From positions 1 to 5,885 of the forward strand of contig CAZULF010000110.1 in assembly GCA_964621215.1 (NCBI GenBank): a stretch of DNA of 5,885 bases, given 5' to 3'. This stretch comes from CAZULF01 sp964621215 (lineage in GTDB: Bacteria; Pseudomonadota; Gammaproteobacteria; UBA1113). This document shows, piece after piece, positions 1-5,115 of the stretch; position 1 is the stretch's first letter; each line of letters begins with the position of its first letter. Both the position numbers and the translations under genes were made by a program. The notes below the pieces were generated by a model. That model made no database searches and was not told the DNA's origin. It was given only the letters and a program-made list of their open reading frames with translations.

Positions 1-2691
1 AGAGTAAAGTTTAAAGAAACAACTAAAACCTCTGAAAACGAGACTAAACTCGCCATTATTTGCGAGTGTTTTACTACGACCATTAATGATACCTTGGGGA
101 CATTGAAAACCCGCCCAAAACTCCAGGAAAAAGACTTTTTATTGGAAACCTGGACACGACGACAATTAGAAGGTCATTTAAGAAACGTTCTTAATCAGCA
201 AATTCAGTCTATTTGCATGCTGGTTAATAGTCGAATAAATCAAAATATAGACCCCAACCATCCTTTGCACTTGATGTTATTCGAATACCTACACTGGCTC
301 GCCTTGAAACTTTCTGGCGCAACTCGAACTGAAGAGAATATAGCCTCCGTAAATAAGAGAATTGAATATATTAATGCTCTAATGAAATCAGCGTTATTGT
401 CCGGCGAAGATGTCAATGATCAAGAAATTCGAATGCTTCTTAACAATTTGAAAAAATATTTAAGAAAAATTATTCCAAAACTCAAGCCTGAAACACCCAC
501 AACACAACTCCATTCACATCTGGAAAGCTTAGTTACACACGGCAAATCCATCATTGAAAATGGAATCCGCTTTTTGTACATTGTTTTTTCGAATACAGAA
601 TTACGTGCCTTCTCTGGTGTTGCAACACTCCAAGCCAATGACCCGTTTATAGCAGCCATTGCCAATACTAAGAGCGGTCAATTACTCAAGGCGCTCTTAA
701 TAGCGCCTCAACTTAATGAACTTTTCAAAGAAAAGGAAACATCGTCACCCACCACATCACCACGCTCACCAAGACTAACAGTGGGGCTGCATCGAAAAAA
801 TAGTCTGAAGCAAATACAAATAAATAATCCTTTTATTACGGCTGATAATCAACTTTGCATTCCAAAAACCATTTTAAATGGAAGTAATCAACCTCAAACT
901 TCACTCATGGCATTCTTTCACTCCGAAACACAAGAACATGTAGGCATCCACTCACCTTTTCTCAACAAACCCTATATCATCGAAACTTTCATGAAAATGC
1001 ATGCCGTATTTTATGAAACTATACGCACGCTGCATGCTTGCAAAGAAGCGATGGAACTTGCTGAAGAAGGTTATAATCTTTTAGATTTCCAAATTTGCAA
1101 CTCTCAAATAATTGGGCTGATGAAACAACTCAACAAATTAAACGGGGCACTGCAAATTTGCAAACAAAAATTAATAGACTGCACAACCCAAACATGGGAG
1201 ATACTCAGCAAAGCAGGCGCAACAACGGATCCTAACACTACACTCTGGATAAAAAACATTGGCTCAATAAGTATTATCACGAGCGAATTCGATTCAGCCT
1301 GGAAAAGATGCTGCGAAGAAACTAAAGAAATTTCAGCCATCGCCACCACAGTACCTATAGAAGGGCGAAAAAAAACAACGGCGCAAAAAGTTGTTCAATA
1401 CGAGCAAGCCGTAGAATTACTCAACCAAGAGATAGATACTTTCTTAACGAACTTGCCTAAATCACCTGAAACATCTCCACAATCTAGCCCTCGAGGCACT
1501 GGCTCAAAAAGCCCAACAACCTCAAGACAATCGAGCCCTACTCTCTCCAAAAACACCAGCACTCAAACAAAAACCACGATAAATAGATTTCAAGAAATAA
1601 CGGATAGCGTAGCTGCAAGACGAGGCGATAGAAAAACCAAGATCAAGCCTTCAACTTTTGTAATACCTGAACCTGGAGTTACCCCTGTAGTAGCTTATTC
1701 TCCAACCCCCTCAAGAGATCTTAGACCCCCACCGCCGCAACAGTCTCCGGTATTACTACGAAGGCCTGAATCACCCCCTCAAAATCCACAATTTGCATTA
1801 GGCTCACCAGTCGTTGAAAGAAAAAAAACCGCAAGCTCAACTGCTGAGACTTTAGTAGCTCAAGAGCAAATCGGCATACAATCAATAACCTTATTCCAAG
1901 GCACTCACTCACCCAGCCCAGAAAGAAAACCCACATCCGCACAAATTCATTCAATATCGGAAGCTGACGATGAGTCAGCCCAAACGACATCACAATCTCC
2001 TGAATCAGAGAAACGGAAAGTAGCCCACTGCTTAAGCCTCTTCGGAATAGAAAAAGTACTCGATCAAGACATAACGGAACTGATACGTCAAATTAGACCA
2101 GATACCGAAAGAATCGACTTAAATCGAAAACAAATCACAGGCGTTGTCATAGTGCCGCTGTGTGAATCTTTAATAAAACACAAATCTATTCGGCAAATAA
2201 ATCTTTCATGCAATCCAACTTTATTCAAGGAAATTTCATCATCGAAATCACCAAATTCACATCCATATCCTGCAGCTTTAGCTCTTAAAGAATTACTTGA
2301 AGCAACCACATCGCTTAAAGACCTTTGGCTGGGCGATTGCGGCCCCCTATCAACAACATGCGCCGGCTTAATTGCTAACGGTCTAAGCAGCAATCAATCA
2401 CTCGAGTTTTTAGATATTGGTGATAACAATCTCTCTGACGAAGGCGCTATAATGATTTTCGAAGCTTTATATCGACATCCAACATTCCGTTATTTAGCTA
2501 TTGACAGAAATCAATTAACAGACGAAGCCGGTAAAGAACTGCTGAATCTTGTAAAAAGCAATAGTAAAATCACTTATGTTAAATTCGACGGGAACAAAAT
2601 TTCAGATTCACTCGCCGAAGAAATCAAGGCACAAGCCTATGCAAATTTACTGGCACAAGAATCCTCATTAAAAATGAACGCAACTAATTAG
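1..2691 (+). CDS. Large LRR protein with Ser/Pro-rich linker, paralogue 1 (5' end outside window)
   Basis: The frame is open from base 1 to the TAG at 2689-2691 (896 codons in the window). Residues are numbered from codon 1 at bases 1-3. A TTG at 94 could be taken as the start, but it lacks a Shine-Dalgarno sequence, and codons 11-31 before it align with the N-termini of the two downstream paralogues (SENE...CECF against TENE...HRCW). The real start is therefore probably 2-6 codons before the window. Layout: helical region A (11-242), Ser-Pro linker with a 249-256 cluster, helical region B (276-486), long Ser/Pro-rich linker (487-677), ribonuclease-inhibitor-type LRRs (701-884), short polar tail. 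I see no signal peptide or transmembrane segment in the part present. The LRRs imply protein binding; the function of regions A and B is unknown. Gene 2 follows after 12 bases, so co-transcription is likely. No catalytic motif is recognised. An effector role is inference only. Confidence 0.9.
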   Translation, partial: RVKFKETTKTSENETKLAIICECFTTTINDTLGTLKTRPKLQEKDFLLETWTRRQLEGHLRNVLNQQIQSICMLVNSRINQNIDPNHPLHLMLFEYLHWLALKLSGATRTEENIASVNKRIEYINALMKSALLSGEDVNDQEIRMLLNNLKKYLRKIIPKLKPETPTTQLHSHLESLVTHGKSIIENGIRFLYIVFSNTELRAFSGVATLQANDPFIAAIANTKSGQLLKALLIAPQLNELFKEKETSSPTTSPRSPRLTVGLHRKNSLKQIQINNPFITADNQLCIPKTILNGSNQPQTSLMAFFHSETQEHVGIHSPFLNKPYIIETFMKMHAVFYETIRTLHACKEAMELAEEGYNLLDFQICNSQIIGLMKQLNKLNGALQICKQKLIDCTTQTWEILSKAGATTDPNTTLWIKNIGSISIITSEFDSAWKRCCEETKEISAIATTVPIEGRKKTTAQKVVQYEQAVELLNQEIDTFLTNLPKSPETSPQSSPRGTGSKSPTTSRQSSPTLSKNTSTQTKTTINRFQEITDSVAARRGDRKTKIKPSTFVIPEPGVTPVVAYSPTPSRDLRPPPPQQSPVLLRRPESPPQNPQFALGSPVVERKKTASSTAETLVAQEQIGIQSITLFQGTHSPSPERKPTSAQIHSISEADDESAQTTSQSPESEKRKVAHCLSLFGIEKVLDQDITELIRQIRPDTERIDLNRKQITGVVIVPLCESLIKHKSIRQINLSCNPTLFKEISSSKSPNSHPYPAALALKELLEATTSLKDLWLGDCGPLSTTCAGLIANGLSSNQSLEFLDIGDNNLSDEGAIMIFEALYRHPTFRYLAIDRNQLTDEAGKELLNLVKSNSKITYVKFDGNKISDSLAEEIKAQAYANLLAQESSLKMNATN
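31..726 (+). other. Region A of paralogue 1: conserved N-terminal helical module
   Basis: Codons 11-242 align with the start of genes 2 and 3. Shared landmarks in order are S/T-E-N-E near the start, a DP about 52 codons after the TTG, LSGA (codons 104-107), NGIRFLYIVFSNTE (187-200), and SGQLLKALLIAP (225-236). The composition is rich in Leu, Lys, Glu and Asn with few prolines, which suggests alpha-helices. I recognise no known domain. The alignment was made by eye. Confidence 0.65.
742..774 (+). other. Short Ser-Pro cluster in the first linker of paralogue 1
   Basis: Codons 248-258 read SSPTTSPRSPR, three Ser-Pro pairs in eleven residues. It sits between regions A and B, where gene 2 instead has a mostly acidic stretch (residues 252-276) with no Ser-Pro pair. 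It is a variable and probably disordered linker. Confidence 0.7.
826..1458 (+). other. Region B of paralogue 1: central helical module
   Basis: Codons 276-486 begin NPFITADNQLCIP and continue with MKMHAVFYE, LHACKEAMELAEEG (C347), a helical stretch with several Cys, TLWIKNIGS (Trp 416), and QYEQAVELL...TFLTNLP. Each of these has a counterpart in gene 2 in the same order. The pattern fits helical bundles or short coiled coils. No known domain is recognised. Confidence 0.62.
1459..2031 (+). other. Long Ser/Pro-rich, probably disordered linker in paralogue 1
   Basis: Codons 487-677 are low in hydrophobic residues and rich in Ser, Pro, Thr, Gln, Lys and Arg. I count twelve Ser-Pro pairs (Ser 488, 492, 496, 504, 512, 567, 582, 591, 602, 637, 639, 666) and two Thr-Pro pairs (561, 569), plus a four-proline run at 576-579. 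This is typical of an intrinsically disordered tether between folded parts. The equivalent linker in gene 2 is about 77 residues. It remains in frame with clean coding sequence on both sides, so it is not a frameshift artefact. Confidence 0.8.
2101..2652 (+). other. Ribonuclease-inhibitor-type LRR block of paralogue 1
   Basis: Codons 701-884 divide into six units: 701-728, 729-770, 771-799, 800-827, 828-855 and 856-884. Most are 28-29 residues with the pattern (S/T)LxxLxLxxNxLxDEGAxxLxxAL. The best are SLEFLDIGDNNLSDEGAI and TFRYLAIDRNQLTDEAGK. Unit 3 carries Cys at 780 and 787, in positions where ribonuclease-inhibitor repeats often have Cys or Asn and Cys. Unit 2 is expanded to 42 residues. 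LRRs of this class form curved protein-binding surfaces. Confidence 0.85.
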
Positions 2692-2695
2692 GGAG
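2691..2695 (+). promoter_or_regulatory. Ribosome binding site of paralogue 2
   Basis: GGGAG lies eight bases before ATG 2704 and overlaps the last base of the TAG stop of gene 1. It fixes the gene 2 start and implies re-initiation or coupled translation along one mRNA. The gap contains no room for a promoter or terminator. Confidence 0.8.
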
Positions 2696-2703
2696 CTAGC
2701 GAT

Positions 2704-5103
2704 ATGTGGGATTATTTCAAAAGGGAATGGTGGAAATCTAAAGAATACTCTGCAGCTGAAGTTACTATGATGAGTGAAATTTATCGCTGCTTTAGAGAAA
2801 GCCAATGCGGTAAAAACGAACCTCCCGAATTAAAAATGGGCAACAATAAAATGCCTGAACATGAAATTTCCAGCCAGGATCTTTTACCCAGTGTTTGGAA
2901 TGATAAATTAGAAGACGGTTTCTTATCAACCGAAGTCCAAGACATGATCAGTGATTGCACTGAGTATATGTCGCTGAGAGTAGATGCTAATGTTGGCAAT
3001 CCAAATGACCCCACGAATTTAACCTGCTATGAGTTACTAATATGGATGACACGTGATTTATCGGGCGCAAAATGCAATGAAGCAACCTTGAACATGGTCG
3101 ATAATCGTATTCAATATCTCATTAAATTAGGTGACGCAAAAATCTTTAAAAATGAAAAAACTCGACGCACCATGCTTAGCGTCATTACCTCTGTTCGAAC
3201 AACATTACAGCATAAAATCAGACCCATAATAAACAGAGAAATTGAAAACTCATGTGTTCGCGACTACTTAACTGAATTAAAAAAGCTTGGTAAGCGGGTT
3301 TCAGATTACGGATTTCAATTCCTTTACTTTGCTCTAAGAGACACCATTAAACCTTCGCCAGCAGACATCTGTTTGCTACCAGATGAAATCACTGAATCAA
3401 GAAGCGGCCTACTTCTGCAGTGTCTGGTTAAAACACCATCCTATTGTCACATATTTGACACAAAAGACCCATCAGCGACAGAGCCTATGAGCATCGAAGA
3501 CAAACCTCAATCCGAAAATACTACAACTCTCGTCAATCCATTTATTGACCAAAAAAATCAATTATGCATACCGCAATCTCTTTTCGAAGACGACAAACAC
3601 ACAGCAGGGCTATTTGATTATTTAAATGGGAAATCACGAGGTGCTGTTAAAAAAACTGGTCTTCTTGAAGCATTTAGAACGGATGAAAAATTGCTCAGTG
3701 ATTTTATGGAAATGCATGCGTTGTTAATTGAACTCGCTCAGATTTTTTTAGCCTGCGACGAAGCGTATAAATCTGCGGGACAGGGCGGCGATCTTTTGGT
3801 CTATGGCCAAAGTAATAAACAGATCAACGATTTAATGGAAACCTTAAAAAAACTCTGTAAAACCTTGACGGGTTGTCATAATCGCATAAAAATGGCGACC
3901 AGCAATCAAGAAGCCATAGAAACCGGCAAGACAGTAGCATCATTACCAAAAGCCACAAGAGCTTGGCTTAAAAATTTAGCCCGCTTACCTTCTATTAATG
4001 ACCAGCTTGAGAGTGCTTTATCAGCATGCATCGATGAAGCAAACAAAATTCAAACCAGCTCAAATAAAATCACTACAGAAGAACGCCTAGAAATCGCGAA
4101 AAAACAAACTCTATATTTTACTGAAACAGCCGAAATATTAAGCAACCATGTTACTCAATTTCTTACGAGACAGCCAATGTTAGAGCTACCCTCAAGTGTT
4201 TCTCCAAGATCACGCTCAGTGAGCGGATCGCGATTTTTCCCTGAATCTCCCCCACCAATAAGATCTCCCGTTGATGCATCAACTTCTGCTCAACAACTAG
4301 CCACCATTCCAAGAGGGCGAGCATTGACTTTTACGATGGGAGCCAGACCAAGCCCCAACACACCTCATCAAAGCGCAGCTCTAAGTCCAGATGCATCAGA
4401 TATAAAACCTTCTCAGGACGTTAGTAAGCTAGACCTAAGAGGCAACTCAAAGCGTGTATTTACAGACAATCTTATCAATTGCGCCGTTCAATTAATAAAA
4501 TCAAGAAAACAGACATTCACCAAAGTACAATTAAAGAATAACAAACTCACTTCCAATAGAACCAAAACGTTATGGAAAGCATTAGCAGAATGTAGCTCAC
4601 TCACTAAGTTAAATGTGACAAACAATCCTTCGCTATTAATTATAAGAGACTTTTCTGGAATCCAAATGGAATCGCTCAATGCTTTTTCTGATTTTATTAA
4701 AACCACTAAAACTCTTAAAGTTCTTCACATCAATCGCTGCGGAATAGATACTAAAAGCGCGGGTTTTATTGCCTCATGCCTCTCTTTCAATCAAACATTG
4801 GAAGTGCTTGATCTTGGTGGCAACCCATTAGGTGACCTTGGTATCGAAGCAATCTGCGTGGCATTACAAAAAAATAAAATCCTTTACGATCTTCGACTCA
4901 ATTATATTAACATTTCTGATCAAGGAGCCAGACACATTCTAGATCTACTAAAAGTATCTACTCAAATTACAGATCTTATGTTGGATGATGAAAAAATCTC
5001 TCAAGAAATGAAAGGTAAAATAGGTCAGCAATTATACCATAATCGCCAATTACTATTAGACCAACAAAACCCTTATAAAGTTTCAGGAACCAAACTTCTA
5101 TAG
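2704..5103 (+). CDS. Large LRR protein, paralogue 2 (complete)
   Basis: This complete 799-residue reading frame starts at ATG 2704, with GGGAG eight bases upstream, and ends in TAG. The start is supported by that ribosome binding site and by the 12-base spacing, which recurs before gene 3. Region A (residues 16-251) contains NDPTNLTCYELLIW (101-114) and FQFLYFALRDT (204-214). Region B (278-491) begins NPFIDQKNQLCIP and includes EMHALL, LACDEA and WLKNLA, each matched in gene 1. A Ser/Pro linker (495-571) leads into seven LRR units (572-781) and a polar tail ending in KLL. The N-terminus is rich in Trp and charge and does not resemble a signal peptide; no membrane segment is seen. The LRR block suggests a protein-interaction role, while regions A and B match no family I recognise. 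Compared with gene 1 the second linker is more than 100 residues shorter, which explains most of the length difference. Intracellular or translocated location cannot be decided from the sequence. Confidence 0.95.
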   Translation: MWDYFKREWWKSKEYSAAEVTMMSEIYRCFRESQCGKNEPPELKMGNNKMPEHEISSQDLLPSVWNDKLEDGFLSTEVQDMISDCTEYMSLRVDANVGNPNDPTNLTCYELLIWMTRDLSGAKCNEATLNMVDNRIQYLIKLGDAKIFKNEKTRRTMLSVITSVRTTLQHKIRPIINREIENSCVRDYLTELKKLGKRVSDYGFQFLYFALRDTIKPSPADICLLPDEITESRSGLLLQCLVKTPSYCHIFDTKDPSATEPMSIEDKPQSENTTTLVNPFIDQKNQLCIPQSLFEDDKHTAGLFDYLNGKSRGAVKKTGLLEAFRTDEKLLSDFMEMHALLIELAQIFLACDEAYKSAGQGGDLLVYGQSNKQINDLMETLKKLCKTLTGCHNRIKMATSNQEAIETGKTVASLPKATRAWLKNLARLPSINDQLESALSACIDEANKIQTSSNKITTEERLEIAKKQTLYFTETAEILSNHVTQFLTRQPMLELPSSVSPRSRSVSGSRFFPESPPPIRSPVDASTSAQQLATIPRGRALTFTMGARPSPNTPHQSAALSPDASDIKPSQDVSKLDLRGNSKRVFTDNLINCAVQLIKSRKQTFTKVQLKNNKLTSNRTKTLWKALAECSSLTKLNVTNNPSLLIIRDFSGIQMESLNAFSDFIKTTKTLKVLHINRCGIDTKSAGFIASCLSFNQTLEVLDLGGNPLGDLGIEAICVALQKNKILYDLRLNYINISDQGARHILDLLKVSTQITDLMLDDEKISQEMKGKIGQQLYHNRQLLLDQQNPYKVSGTKLL
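2749..3456 (+). other. Region A of paralogue 2
   Basis: Residues 16-251 correspond to the same module. Landmarks are NDPTNLTCYELLIW (101-114), LSGAKCNEATLNMV (119-132), RTMLSVITSVRT (155-166), INREIEN (176-182), FQFLYFALRDT (204-214) and SGLLLQCLVKTP (234-245). The first four are closer to gene 3 than to gene 1. Confidence 0.68.
3535..4176 (+). other. Region B of paralogue 2
   Basis: Residues 278-491 begin NPFIDQKNQLCIP and contain MEMHALLIE, LACDEAYKSAGQGG (C351), RAWLKNLARLPS (Trp 421) and EILSNHVTQFLTRQP. Order and spacing match gene 1 closely, so this is a conserved unit separated from region A by a variable linker. Confidence 0.65.
4186..4416 (+). other. Ser/Pro-rich linker in paralogue 2
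   Basis: Residues 495-571 hold five Ser-Pro pairs (Ser 500, 515, 521, 550, 561) and one Thr-Pro (553), a three-proline run (516-518) and the Arg/Ser stretch SPRSRSVSGSR (500-510). It occupies the same place between region B and the LRRs as the longer linker of gene 1. Confidence 0.75.
4417..5046 (+). other. Ribonuclease-inhibitor-type LRR block of paralogue 2
   Basis: Residues 572-781 divide into seven units: 572-603, 604-631, 632-669, 670-697, 698-725, 726-753 and 754-781, five of them exactly 28 residues. Clear examples are TLEVLDLGGNPLGDLGIEA and TLKVLHINRCGIDTKSAG. The third unit is expanded to 38 residues after NPSLL, the counterpart of the expanded NPTLF unit of gene 1. Over the last four units the two proteins are roughly one third identical by eye. 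Confidence 0.86.
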
Positions 5104-5104
5104 C

Positions 5105-5109
5105 GAGGA
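5105..5109 (+). promoter_or_regulatory. Ribosome binding site of paralogue 3
   Basis: GAGGA lies six bases before ATG 5116 and two bases after the gene 2 stop. This spacing rules in 5116 over the ATG at 5111, which is too close to the site and opens only a three-codon frame. Confidence 0.82.
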
Positions 5110-5115
5110 AATGAT

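Noticed and set aside
420..665. Minus-strand open frame inside gene 1 (similar ones at 1104-1349, 1721-1993 and 2088-2393)
   Set aside because: They lie antisense within a long conserved coding frame, have no Shine-Dalgarno sequence that stands out, and encode unremarkable sequence; they are shadows.
689..708. Perfect 7-bp inverted repeat AGGCGCT/AGCGCCT with a 6-base loop, a possible terminator
   Set aside because: It lies well inside gene 1, has no T-run after it, and falls in codons for the conserved KALLIAP segment; most likely chance.
1151..1162. 12-bp perfect palindrome TGCAAATTTGCA, a possible operator
   Set aside because: It is internal to gene 1, made of ordinary codons, and has no partner near a promoter.
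1618..1641. Basic stretch in the gene 1 linker as a nuclear localisation signal
   Set aside because: The basic residues do not form a classical monopartite K-(K/R)-x-(K/R) cluster, and gene 2 has no equivalent.
1726..1737. Four-proline run in the gene 1 linker as an SH3 or EVH1 ligand
   Set aside because: The flanks do not fit either class of SH3 motif or the aromatic-proline EVH1 motif; low-complexity context explains it.
1459..2031. Linker as a frameshifted or decayed segment
   Set aside because: The frame is continuous, no stop occurs, and gene 2 has a similar though shorter Ser-Pro linker in the same place.
2781..3014. Minus-strand open frames inside genes 2 and 3 (also 4488-4706 and 4976-5206)
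   Set aside because: All are short and fully or mostly overlapped by the conserved plus-strand genes, with no independent support.
5111..5113. ATG at 5111 as start of gene 3
   Set aside because: It gives only three codons before a stop and lies too close to the GAGGA site.
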